In this document: piece by piece, positions 55,435-63,582 of the stretch | Numbering within the stretch: position 1 is the first letter of the stretch | Layout of the letters: each line of letters begins with the position of its first letter | DNA from: Legionella sp. | Lineage (GTDB): Bacteria > Pseudomonadota > Gammaproteobacteria > Legionellales > Legionellaceae | Direction: 5' to 3' | Assembly: GCA_030680075.1 (NCBI GenBank) | Contig: JAUXWR010000540.1 | Location: 1-64,000, forward strand | Length of the DNA: 64,000 nt | The notes under the pieces: model-generated | Seen by the model: the letters and a program-made list of their open reading frames with translations, nothing else | What the model was told of the DNA's origin: nothing | Database searches by the model: none | Program-made: the position numbers and the translations under genes

Positions 55435-56477
55435 ATATTCTATCCAATTCAGCACTAGAGTGTGAAATAATCGCAGGAGTTGTTGATTTGCAGTATATCA
55501 ATGATTCTATCCCCGGGATTTATCGCAAAAGACGGGGCAAAAAATTTGTATACTATTATCCCGACGGCCATCTTGTCGAAGAGCATGCTGTATTAGAGCG
55601 TATAAAATCATTAGCTATTCCTCCAGCTTATCGCGATGTATGGATTTCGCCGTTTGCCGATGGCCATTTACAAGCCACAGGTCGTGATAGTAAAAATCGG
55701 AAGCAGTACCGCTATCATCCCCTGTGGAGAAGGGTCAGGGCAAATAATAAATTTAAGACGATGGTGCCTTTTGGAGAGGCAATCTGCCTTATTCGCAATA
55801 ACATTCAACAAGAGCTCGATAAGCCACTGAAAATTAACAAAAATCAAATTATTTGCGCCATCATTTATTTATTGGACAATCATCTGATAAGAATTGGAAA
55901 TGCTGTTTATGAAAAACAAAACAACTCTTATGGGGTGACCACACTTCGCAAGAAACATTTATCGGTAAATTCAAATAAAGCCGTGTTAAAATTTAAAGGG
56001 AAGAATTCCAAGGCCTGGCATATCGTTTTAAAAGATAAAAAAATTGTGAGAATTTTAAAAAAGTGTGAGGAAATTCCAGGTTATAAATTATTTAAATACC
56101 GTGATGAAAATAATGCCTGGAATGTTATAAGTTCCCAGGACGTAAACAGTTATTTATTTGATTTAACCAATTATCATTTTACCGCCAAGGATTTTAGAAC
56201 CTGGGGGGCATGTCGGGAAACATTTTACCGATTAACGCAATGTGATTATATTGATGAGAAGACTTCGGGAGAAAGCCTGAAAGATATCATCGCCTCTGTG
56301 GCATCCTTGCTAGGCCATACCCCGGCTATTTGTCAAAAAAGTTATATTTATCCAGAGATTATCAATCATTGGAAGGAAAAGAAAATTAATGCCTGGATAA
56401 AAAAACAACCCGATAGCTTAATTACCGACAAAGATAAATTATTATTTCACTGGTTAAAATCCCACATAAAAGATTAG
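55431..56477 (+). CDS. DNA topoisomerase IB (poxvirus type)
   Basis: 348 residues, as in bacterial poxvirus-like type IB enzymes. The N-terminal part has IPPAYRDVWISPFADGHLQA, the catalytic domain has ATGRDSKNRKQYRYH, and the active-site tyrosine is Tyr305 in CQKSYIYPE, with AKDFRTWGACRE upstream. It relaxes supercoils of either sign through a 3'-phosphotyrosine link, without ATP. It is not essential in most bacteria and is often near stress genes. It overlaps the small acidic gene by 4 bp. Confidence 0.93.
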   Translation: MNILSNSALECEIIAGVVDLQYINDSIPGIYRKRRGKKFVYYYPDGHLVEEHAVLERIKSLAIPPAYRDVWISPFADGHLQATGRDSKNRKQYRYHPLWRRVRANNKFKTMVPFGEAICLIRNNIQQELDKPLKINKNQIICAIIYLLDNHLIRIGNAVYEKQNNSYGVTTLRKKHLSVNSNKAVLKFKGKNSKAWHIVLKDKKIVRILKKCEEIPGYKLFKYRDENNAWNVISSQDVNSYLFDLTNYHFTAKDFRTWGACRETFYRLTQCDYIDEKTSGESLKDIIASVASLLGHTPAICQKSYIYPEIINHWKEKKINAWIKKQPDSLITDKDKLLFHWLKSHIKD

Positions 56478-56583
56478 CAACCGAGCCACGACCGTCAGGG
56501 AGTTTATCGTGAGTTTGAAAATTGTGATGGGTTAAAATTGGCAATAGGTTGGTTTTGCAAATGCTCAAGGCGTTGCTAATCCG
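56478..56583. repeat. Dispersed-repeat fragments between convergent genes
   Basis: CCGAGCCACGACCGTCAGGG (56482) is the same kind of element as at 36133, and GCGTTGCTAATCCGGGCTA (56569) matches one arm of the REP-like palindromes at 39740 and 59525. The two convergent genes here would otherwise have no visible terminator. Confidence 0.5.
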
Positions 56584-56590
56584 GGCTATG

Positions 56591-58072
56591 TCAGATTTTA
56601 AGATTCTTATTTCCCTCATCCAAAGTGAAATACATCGCTTCAGTGTCACTTTTAATATATTGAGTTAATGTTTCTATGTTTCTTTTGATTGCTATCAATT
56701 GCTGGAGCTGTTTTTTAAGCAGCGCGTCGTTCTCTACTAGGGGTTCCATCAGGGAAAGTTCTCTGAGAGGGGTTTTTAAATCAATAGCAAGAAGCTTTTC
56801 GGCCGTATTTACATCAAGAGCATCCTTTGTGAGCATTGGAAGCAGCGCCCAATAGCATCTAAAGAAGTCAATTTTAAGCGTGCCAGCTTTTACAATTGCC
56901 ATATAGTTGCGATAATCTTTATTTTTAACACGTTCCATTTCTTGCAGGGAATGAGGGGCGGCAGGATTTACACCTCGCTCCGTACACTGTAATAACTCTG
57001 TAAAAGAGGCGGGCAAATTTTCAAAAACCTCCTGATAAACGTCGTTTATACTTCCAAAAAAGCCCGGGTCATCTGAATTTAACGACACAAGTCCTGCACT
57101 CATCAATATCTTGAGTTGATGGTGAGCTTCAAGGGTGGGAATTTCATTTGGATAAACGTTTATATCACTAAGGGGACATATTTCAAAGCTCATGCCTTGA
57201 GCCTTCATTTTGGCAATGGTGTCGCTACTATCCGCGGCATTACGACCATGAGCAATCCAGTCGAGCAAGTCGGTGGCTTGTTCAATCGTGTTAGCGTCAG
57301 AGTAGGCTTCCATGTGGGCCGTTAAAAAATACCATGGGGCATTCTCTGCTTTTCTCAGGTTTTTTAAGGCATAATAATAGGCCTCAAAATCCTTGAGAGG
57401 GTGATTTTCTTCTCCGCCAGCAAGCCCCACCGTTGTGATGAATGGATTAGGATTGCTTTCTAATGTGTTAAAAATTTCGTCAAACAAGATTTGATCATCA
57501 ATATGTCTTTCAAGGTAATAACGTAAGCGAAGTATCGACACATCCCCAAAGTCATTCATTCCTCGTAACAAGGCACGATTATAAGCGTGATTAAATGCGG
57601 CAAAACTCATCTTGTCTTTGCATTGCACCCAGGAAATGCCAGGCAGTGCAAAAATAACATTATTGTCATAACAGTGACGATAAAAAGCATAAGCGACTTC
57701 TTCAATATCTTCAGGCGTACAAATTAATGCGGATATTGCTAAAAAATCCGCTATGAATTGCAGGAAATTATCTTTTCCGCGGTATTTCCAGGTATTTTTA
57801 TCATCTACCAGCTCCTCCGGGAAAAGCACTTTATTACGCTTGGCGAGTTTGCGCGCCAATGCTACATCCATGAGAAAACCTGCTTCCCCATGCACATGCA
57901 GATCGGTTTTAGGTAATTTATGAATGAGCGCGCGTTTAAAATTGGCAGGCGTTCTTTCGATATGTTCCGGAAATGGGTAGAGACGGGTTAATGTTTCTAA
58001 AGCCTCATCTGATAATTCTTCTAATACAGAATCGTTTGAAGGGGGAGTGGCAAAAAAATAATTTTTTAACAT
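56591..58072 (-). CDS. Adenosine-deaminase-like metal-dependent hydrolase
   Basis: 493 residues from the ATG at 58072, which has GGTGAG just upstream (ATG 58084 has no site). Signatures of the adenosine/AMP deaminase superfamily: LPKTDLHVHGEAG near the N terminus (two metal His), TAHMEAYSD (usual HAGE), DWIAHGRNA (usual IGHG), CPLSDINVYP (usual CPxSN) and SLNSDDPGFFGS (usual SLNTDDP). The first and last motifs are intact, the middle one is altered (HMEA), so substrate may differ from adenosine. At about 490 residues it is longer than ADA (about 330-350). No signal peptide. It could act on bacterial purines or be translocated to the host. Confidence 0.8.
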   Translation of the reverse strand: MLKNYFFATPPSNDSVLEELSDEALETLTRLYPFPEHIERTPANFKRALIHKLPKTDLHVHGEAGFLMDVALARKLAKRNKVLFPEELVDDKNTWKYRGKDNFLQFIADFLAISALICTPEDIEEVAYAFYRHCYDNNVIFALPGISWVQCKDKMSFAAFNHAYNRALLRGMNDFGDVSILRLRYYLERHIDDQILFDEIFNTLESNPNPFITTVGLAGGEENHPLKDFEAYYYALKNLRKAENAPWYFLTAHMEAYSDANTIEQATDLLDWIAHGRNAADSSDTIAKMKAQGMSFEICPLSDINVYPNEIPTLEAHHQLKILMSAGLVSLNSDDPGFFGSINDVYQEVFENLPASFTELLQCTERGVNPAAPHSLQEMERVKNKDYRNYMAIVKAGTLKIDFFRCYWALLPMLTKDALDVNTAEKLLAIDLKTPLRELSLMEPLVENDALLKKQLQQLIAIKRNIETLTQYIKSDTEAMYFTLDEGNKNLKI

Positions 58073-58241
58073 GGTGCTCACCATTATTGCAATAAATGCG
58101 CGAGTTTAGCATGAGATTCTTTTGCCCTTCTAGCAGAAAAACATTTAATGTAAAGTAAGTTTAGCGAGGACTATTATCGTTAGCCTCTATGATTAGAAGT
58201 TGCCAATATGCGCTGTTTTCAATTGATAAAAGGAGAGTAAT

Positions 58242-59507
58242 TTGTTCATCGATTTATTTAATATGTCGCCTGAAGATGAATATTATTTATTGAAGCTGCT
58301 ATTGAGATCAGACGCTGGTATGCACTATCTGCCGAATAAAAAATTTACTCTCACAACAGAGCCTTATGAGCATTATCTGGCAGCAATTCTTTCACCATTG
58401 GCTTTAGAGAGTGAACCGCCATTTGCAGAGCCCTCTTTACCACAACAAATAGAAGTAGAGATTTTCTTATCGCGCTTGCTGCTAAAAAGTGAAGAAGGAG
58501 ATGAGATAAATTTTTACGTAATTGAAAATGATTTTTTTGCCAAAGGGCAATTTGGAAAGGTGTACAGAAGTCCTGTAAAAATAACCCTGGATAGCGTAGG
58601 TCAGCTGAAAATAATCGTTACTAATAACATTGCCAAGCAGCTAACAGACATTGATAAGCCTGAGTTTCATCAAAATGTGCTGCGAGAATATAGTCATTTG
58701 CAAAGCGTAGATAAAACCGCTCGCTTGATAAGGCACACGGGTTCTCTGGCAGAGGCAAGCTATTGGTTGCTCATGAAGGAAATAAAAGGTGTAACGCTTG
58801 ATAAGGTCGATCTTAATAAAGCGGGACTGGCTAATAAATTCAAAATAGCGCTTTCTGCTCTTCTTGCCCTTATTCATTTTCATGACCCGGTTGACTCCGA
58901 TGAAACGCACGTTCATAACGATATAAAACCCGTTAATATTATTGTCGATGACGATTATATTGCTCATTTGATTGATTTTGGTATGGCAACTTATGAAGAT
59001 GAAACCAGACCCGGGGGAAATCTTGCCTATCTCGCTCCAGAATATGATAGAAACGCACCTAAAGCGAAAAAAGAAAATGACGTTCACGCCTTGGGACTAA
59101 TTTTATTTCAGTTATTCCTGGAGATAGACAAGCCCTTTAGATCACTGCCCAAAGGCAGGTACCAGGGGTTAAAATCTGCTTATCCGGTCGTGACTGCAAA
59201 AAAGGAATTTCAACCCGTCAAAGTATATCGAAGTCGTGCTGATCAGTTAATGCATCGTTTTAATTTTAGTGATAAATCGCAAGCAACACGCCCCGTGATA
59301 ACAGGTTTAAACAAGGAAGATGCTCGAGAGCTTTTTGTTTTGTTTAAGCGCATGCGCGATAAAGATAGTGACAGGCGACCAGCAGCCATTGATGTTTATC
59401 ATCAAATGCTGGCCATTGCTTGCAACGTCGCGGAATTTGAACCGAGCTATTTTGAGGCGCAAGGTAGCTTATTGAGCCTGCGATCGCAAGCTCAATTGGA
59501 GTGGTAA
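58242..59507 (+). CDS. Eukaryotic-like serine/threonine protein kinase
   Basis: 421 residues. Glycine loop GQFGKVYRS (from 102), catalytic loop HNDIKPVN (225-232, Asp227), DFG (245-247), APEYD shortly after, and DVHALGLILFQLF. All key residues are there, so activity is likely. HxDxK is HND, as in the giant kinase. It starts at TTG 58242, supported by AAAGGAGAG seven bases upstream; it has no closer ATG before residue 8. Divergent from the ADA-like gene. Probably an effector kinase by analogy with Legionella LegK proteins. Confidence 0.88.
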   Translation: MFIDLFNMSPEDEYYLLKLLLRSDAGMHYLPNKKFTLTTEPYEHYLAAILSPLALESEPPFAEPSLPQQIEVEIFLSRLLLKSEEGDEINFYVIENDFFAKGQFGKVYRSPVKITLDSVGQLKIIVTNNIAKQLTDIDKPEFHQNVLREYSHLQSVDKTARLIRHTGSLAEASYWLLMKEIKGVTLDKVDLNKAGLANKFKIALSALLALIHFHDPVDSDETHVHNDIKPVNIIVDDDYIAHLIDFGMATYEDETRPGGNLAYLAPEYDRNAPKAKKENDVHALGLILFQLFLEIDKPFRSLPKGRYQGLKSAYPVVTAKKEFQPVKVYRSRADQLMHRFNFSDKSQATRPVITGLNKEDARELFVLFKRMRDKDSDRRPAAIDVYHQMLAIACNVAEFEPSYFEAQGSLLSLRSQAQLEW

Positions 59508-59524
59508 CGCTGAGACAACCGCAT

Positions 59525-59548
59525 CCCGGATTACGCGTTGCTAATCCG
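59525..59548. repeat. REP-like palindrome between convergent genes
   Basis: CCGGATTA then TAATCCG (59541-59547) around an 8-base loop, related to the palindrome at 39740. It overlaps the 3' end of the following minus-strand gene. Confidence 0.6.
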
Positions 59549-60901
59549 CTCTACAAAGCTACAGTTTAGAGCAATTGGTGGTTTTTCTATCCCTTTTACG
59601 CTAAAAAACTGATGCGGGTGGCTTTCAGTCCAAAGGCCAGGAGATATTATGTTTAACTCAAGTTTTGCCTGATTAAGCGCGCTAATTCTATTCGGATGAA
59701 TGCCGATATAGGTTAATACAACGGCTCCCCTGTCTTTATTAACGGCTATAGCCCATTCTGGTTGTTGCTTATTATTTAAATAATATTCTGAAAAACGGAT
59801 AATAAAATCATCCATTATGTCGTTGGTAAAGCGCAGGGTAAACGTCGGATTCTCATCTTTTTCGCCTGTAAATCGAACCGTGCGAGAGAGTATATTTTGA
59901 GAAAGGTTTTTCCCTTCCCACTGGATTTCTTCTTGTTCACGAGTATATGTGCGGGCGCGGATGCCAAATTCCCCAAATTCCCCTGCTTGTGTATTTTTAG
60001 GAATGACACGGCATACTCCAATGTACGCTTTTGCCAAGGCAAATAATTCTTCTAATGATTTTTCAGTAACTATCGCATCAACATCTCGTTTAATTTCTAC
60101 ATGATAATCAACACAATGTGTTCCAGGCTTTAGGCGTGAGCTAATATAGGTGCGTGAGATGGTCATTTCTAGGCCTAAGTGTTCTTTAAAAAAATGAACC
60201 AGACGTTGTCGCTGGGAAGCAAAACCTAGAGGACTTTGTTCCTCGTCTTCTTCCGGGATAGAGGAAACAATCAGCTTGGCAGTAGCACCTGGTGCTAATA
60301 ATAAACCGGCAAAGATAGACGCTTCGATGGGATTGGATTCACCCGCAGCGTAAGTTGAGGCACCATATGCTTCACAGACGAGTGCTACTTTACCGCGCAA
60401 ATAATTAAAAACCCGATTGGCCCAGGCGCCATTAGGAACAGGGCTATAAATTAACAGATCAAGAAAGGGAGCATTGGCCGGATTAATTTCATGCAGTCCT
60501 AAACCCACCGTTACAAATCCTTCCCGTTCCTTTATTTCTTTTAACGCGTGAGCATCGCCCATGCCGATATCAACTATAATAGGCTTATTGCCAGGATTTA
60601 TTCTTTGCAGAAAATCAACAGGGTCCATAATAGGCAAAGGCTTTTGAGCAATCCAGGCTAATGATAATAAGGCCATAATATCAGGCAGCTTTGGCTCTTC
60701 ACTTAACGATTTGAAAGTCCAGGGCGCCAGCAATAACCGCCAGTAGTCGTCCAGATGACGATTTTGGGGCCAGCTTTCTGCTCGTTCAGGCCAAGACGCA
60801 TCCGATAAAACGGTTTCTTTGAAAGACTCAATTACTCCATGCATGACTAAATTTTTCTCATTTGGAATGTGAGGGCTATTGTATGTAATTTTTTTGGGCA
60901 T
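59531..60901 (-). CDS. Hypothetical protein with a SAM-methyltransferase-like segment
   Basis: 456 residues. PIIVDIGMGDAHALKEIKER (about residue 115) looks like motif I of class I methyltransferases, and VTVGLGLHEINP follows at the distance of motif II, but the other motifs are unclear. The C-terminal half, with repeated IGI/RxxARTYTREQEE and FTLRFTNDIMDDFIIRF, is unfamiliar. No signal peptide. Single upstream CTTAATATA on the coding strand near 60940 is one base off the PmrA half-site. Possible effector. Confidence 0.6.
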   Translation of the reverse strand: MPKKITYNSPHIPNEKNLVMHGVIESFKETVLSDASWPERAESWPQNRHLDDYWRLLLAPWTFKSLSEEPKLPDIMALLSLAWIAQKPLPIMDPVDFLQRINPGNKPIIVDIGMGDAHALKEIKEREGFVTVGLGLHEINPANAPFLDLLIYSPVPNGAWANRVFNYLRGKVALVCEAYGASTYAAGESNPIEASIFAGLLLAPGATAKLIVSSIPEEDEEQSPLGFASQRQRLVHFFKEHLGLEMTISRTYISSRLKPGTHCVDYHVEIKRDVDAIVTEKSLEELFALAKAYIGVCRVIPKNTQAGEFGEFGIRARTYTREQEEIQWEGKNLSQNILSRTVRFTGEKDENPTFTLRFTNDIMDDFIIRFSEYYLNNKQQPEWAIAVNKDRGAVVLTYIGIHPNRISALNQAKLELNIISPGLWTESHPHQFFSVKGIEKPPIALNCSFVERISNA

Positions 60902-61047
60902 AAAAACGTCGCAAGTCGGACATATATTAAGACTGTCAGGAAAAGAGGGCGAGCGCCCATATTTGAATAAATAATGAACAAATAGTATTTTAATTTATGA
61001 AAAATTAGTGTAGAATGGTTGAAATTTAGTCAATCAGGTGAATATAA

Positions 61048-61872
61048 ATGAAGCATGATAGTCTGCATCCCTGCTTAAAATATCATTCGATGATAAATGA
61101 GCTTTGTTCTCCTTTGCAAACTTTAGGCGTGACTTTTTTTGGCTATACGGCACTGGATGCTGAAGGGAATGCGTATTGTCTTGGGTCGAAAGCTGATTAT
61201 GCGGAACAATATTTGACACGCGAACACGTTAAAAAAGATATTTTGATACAACCCCAGCAATATAAGAGCAAATATGATTATGATTTCTGGGACTTTCAAG
61301 CGCTGGATAAGAAACAACAAGAGCTTTATAAAATGGCTGCGGATTTTAATCAAAGCCACACCTTAAGCATTACCCAACATTTTAACGACATGTCCCACTC
61401 TTTCCATTTTAGTGGAATGCGCGCGGATGAGGGTTTAAACCAGCGAATGTTGGAAAAAATGGACTGTTTGCACCTCTTTATTGATTTATTCAAAGAGAAG
61501 TTAAGTACCGTTAAAGAACTGTCGGAAGTTTATGATTACTCCACGTCAGTTGAGCAATCAACTATTATAGACACGCGCCCTACCGAACTTGTTAATGGCA
61601 ATCCCAAGCGTTTACCGTTACAGAAAAAAGGGAAGAAAACATTAAATTTCAAAGCAAGTGCTTATTTAACAGAAAATGAAAGAGATTGTTTGAGATGGCT
61701 TGCTCTGGGAAAATCTGCCCAGGTCATTTCTAAAATAAATCTCGTTTCCCCTAAAACTGTTGAGCGTAATATTGCCTCAATTAAGGAAAAGCTTGGTTGT
61801 TATACGCTTTTCCAAATGGGGATATTTGTGGCGGAAAATAAACTTTCTTATTTTTTGCCTAAATTTAATTAA
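61048..61872 (+). CDS. LuxR-type transcriptional regulator
   Basis: 274 residues. The C terminus is a LuxR/GerE HTH: LTENERDCLRWLALGKSAQV, then LVSPKTVERNIASIKEKLGC. The N-terminal 200 residues do not show the typical autoinducer-binding motif, so the signal is unknown. AGGTGAA lies seven bases before the ATG. Next to the convergent cyclase gene; a link is possible but unproven. Confidence 0.85.
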   Translation: MKHDSLHPCLKYHSMINELCSPLQTLGVTFFGYTALDAEGNAYCLGSKADYAEQYLTREHVKKDILIQPQQYKSKYDYDFWDFQALDKKQQELYKMAADFNQSHTLSITQHFNDMSHSFHFSGMRADEGLNQRMLEKMDCLHLFIDLFKEKLSTVKELSEVYDYSTSVEQSTIIDTRPTELVNGNPKRLPLQKKGKKTLNFKASAYLTENERDCLRWLALGKSAQVISKINLVSPKTVERNIASIKEKLGCYTLFQMGIFVAENKLSYFLPKFN

Positions 61873-61874
61873 TG

Positions 61875-62582
61875 TTATTTTTCTTTTGAATGTTGATGAG
61901 GCACTAATCCAATTAACCTGACTGGTGCTTCTGTACCATCCGCAATTAAAAGAGGTGCGATGAGAGTATAGCCGCCAACAGGAGGCATGCGGTCAGCAAA
62001 GGCTATATTCTCAATAATGTATTTGCCTCGTTCTAATAATGCTTTATGTACCGGAAAACCACTTTCAGCTGTATCTGGACTTAATGTATCAATACCTATC
62101 CCGATAATATCTCGCTTTAGTAAATACTGTGCTGCCTCGATAGAAATGGACGGGAATTGTAAATCATTGCGGTATTGTGAGGGATTTGACCAGTATTTAT
62201 CCCATCCTGTGCGAACGATAATAAAGGTTCCGGCATTAATACGCCCATGTTGTTGTTCAAACTGTTCAATATCTTTTTTTGAGAGTAGAAAATATTCATC
62301 CGCGATGGCCTCAACATCAATAACTACACAAGGCGCCAGGCAATCATTTAGCGAAATTTGATCGACAGTTTTACCGCCCGGCATACAATGAGCTGGCGCA
62401 TCCATATGTGTTCCCATCCCGGCATGCAAGCTTAAGTCTTGTACTTTAAATTTTACCTCTGCATCACAGTCTGCATACTCAAGCAGGGTACTTACAGAAA
62501 AGCCACAAGAGCCATCCCACGAAGGTATTGAAGGCGTGAGTGAATGTGTTAAATCAATTAAGGTGAAGGGAAATGGAGGCAT
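61875..62582 (-). CDS. Cyclase-family (kynurenine-formamidase-like) hydrolase
   Basis: 235 residues. LHAGMGTHMDAPAHCMPGGK contains the HxGTHxDAPxH metal motif of the cyclase family (PF04199-type), and GIGIDTLSPDT is a conserved downstream segment. Members hydrolyse N-formylkynurenine or isatin-type amides. No kynurenine-pathway neighbours are present, so the substrate is open. Confidence 0.87.
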   Translation of the reverse strand: MPPFPFTLIDLTHSLTPSIPSWDGSCGFSVSTLLEYADCDAEVKFKVQDLSLHAGMGTHMDAPAHCMPGGKTVDQISLNDCLAPCVVIDVEAIADEYFLLSKKDIEQFEQQHGRINAGTFIIVRTGWDKYWSNPSQYRNDLQFPSISIEAAQYLLKRDIIGIGIDTLSPDTAESGFPVHKALLERGKYIIENIAFADRMPPVGGYTLIAPLLIADGTEAPVRLIGLVPHQHSKEK

Positions 62583-62655
62583 TTTTATTAATCCGATAAT
62601 ACTTAAAACTCATAATAATACACTAGATTTGGGTGGTGAGAATGGAGAGATCTGT

Positions 62656-62730
62656 CCCGTATTACGCTTCGCTAATACGGGCTACTGTATAGATCCCGAT
62701 GTAGCCCGTATTAGCGAAGCGTAATACGGG
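62656..62730. repeat. REP palindrome pair, copy A
   Basis: CCCGTATTACGCTTCGCTAA with TACGGG forms a hairpin; about 20 bp further its reverse complement forms another. The three such pairs here (also 62840 and 63489) are nearly identical, including the spacer GCTACT...GATGTAG. This is the target-type repeat of RAYT transposases. Confidence 0.9.
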
Positions 62731-62839
62731 GAAAATTCTCATGAAAAACACCTCCATGAACCACTATAATTTAACTACCAACCGAAGGGATTTTTACCAT
62801 GGTCAAGCGGATTGGGCTGGTGAGAATTGAGAGATTTGT
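62731..62839. mobile_element. Internal-deletion derivative of the RAYT unit
   Basis: The left 76 bp match the region before the RAYT start, down to ACCGAAGGGATTTTTACCATGG and GTCAA; then the sequence jumps to GCGGATTGGGCTGGTGAGAA, which matches the end of the RAYT gene (GTGGATTGGGGCGGTGAGAA). So the coding part, about 465 bp, is missing while both REP flanks remain: a non-autonomous copy. Confidence 0.85.
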
Positions 62840-62915
62840 CCCGTATTACGCTTCGCTAATACGGGTTACTGTATAGATCCCCGATGTAGCCCGTATTAGC
62901 GAAGCGTAATACGGG
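62840..62915. repeat. REP palindrome pair, copy B
   Basis: Same structure as copy A, with one change in the spacer (GGTTACT). It is shared by the deletion derivative on its left and the full RAYT unit on its right. Confidence 0.9.
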
Positions 62916-62981
62916 AAAATTCTCTTGAAAAACACCCCCATGAACCCTATGATTCAACTTCCAACCGAAGGGATTATTAAT

Positions 62982-63479
62982 ATGGTCAACTATCGCCGCG
63001 ATTTTACAGCGGGGGCAACTTATTTTTTTACTCTAACGCTTCAAAACCGAGATTCTAATTATTTAACTCAATACATAGATTTATTGGGCGAGGCATTTCG
63101 CCATGTTCGAAAAAAAGCCCATTTTACTACTCACGCTATAGCAGTACTTCCAGAACATTTACATGTGGTTTGGGAGTTGCCCAGAGATGATTGCTCTTAT
63201 TCTTTACGTTGGAGGCTCATCAAAACACGATTCACTCAAGAAATAAATAAAAAAAATTTTATGAGTAAAAACAATCGCGGGGAATTTGATCTATGGCAAA
63301 AGCGATTTTGGGAGCATCGAATAAGAGATGAAAATGATCTTCAGAAGCATATTGATTATATTCATTATAATCCTGTGAAGCATGGACATGTTGTAGCCCC
63401 TGTGGATTGGCCCCATTCAAGTATTCATCGATATATAAAAGAAGGTATTTTGCAAGTGGATTGGGGCGGTGAGAATTGA
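62982..63479 (+). CDS. REP-associated tyrosine transposase (RAYT, Y1 HUH type)
   Basis: 165 residues from ATG 62982, preceded by GAAGGGA; the frame is open to 62925, but RAYT proteins start with the equivalent of MVNYRRDFTAG. Two-histidine motif in PEHLHVVWELP, then LRWRLIKTRFTQ and RFWEHRIRDENDL, and the tyrosine helix HIDYIHYNPVKHG. These HUH enzymes nick and join single-stranded REP DNA. It is intact and lies between REP pairs B and C; at its left is its own deletion derivative. Confidence 0.92.
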   Translation: MVNYRRDFTAGATYFFTLTLQNRDSNYLTQYIDLLGEAFRHVRKKAHFTTHAIAVLPEHLHVVWELPRDDCSYSLRWRLIKTRFTQEINKKNFMSKNNRGEFDLWQKRFWEHRIRDENDLQKHIDYIHYNPVKHGHVVAPVDWPHSSIHRYIKEGILQVDWGGEN

Positions 63480-63488
63480 GAGATCTGT

Positions 63489-63570
63489 CCCGTATTACGC
63501 TTCGCTAATACGGGCTACTTTATGTAATAAATTCCCCGATGTAGCCCGTATTAGCGAAGCGTAATACGGG
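63489..63570. repeat. REP palindrome pair, copy C
   Basis: Same as copies A and B but with a longer spacer (GCTACTTTATGTAATAAATT before the second hairpin). It closes the RAYT unit, 12 bp before the end of the catalase gene. Confidence 0.9.
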
Positions 63571-63582
63571 AACAAGCCGCCT

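Noticed and set aside
60930..60945. PmrA box before the 456-residue gene
   Set aside because: Only one half-site with a mismatch is present (CTTAATATA), with no second copy 11 bp away, so chance is more likely.
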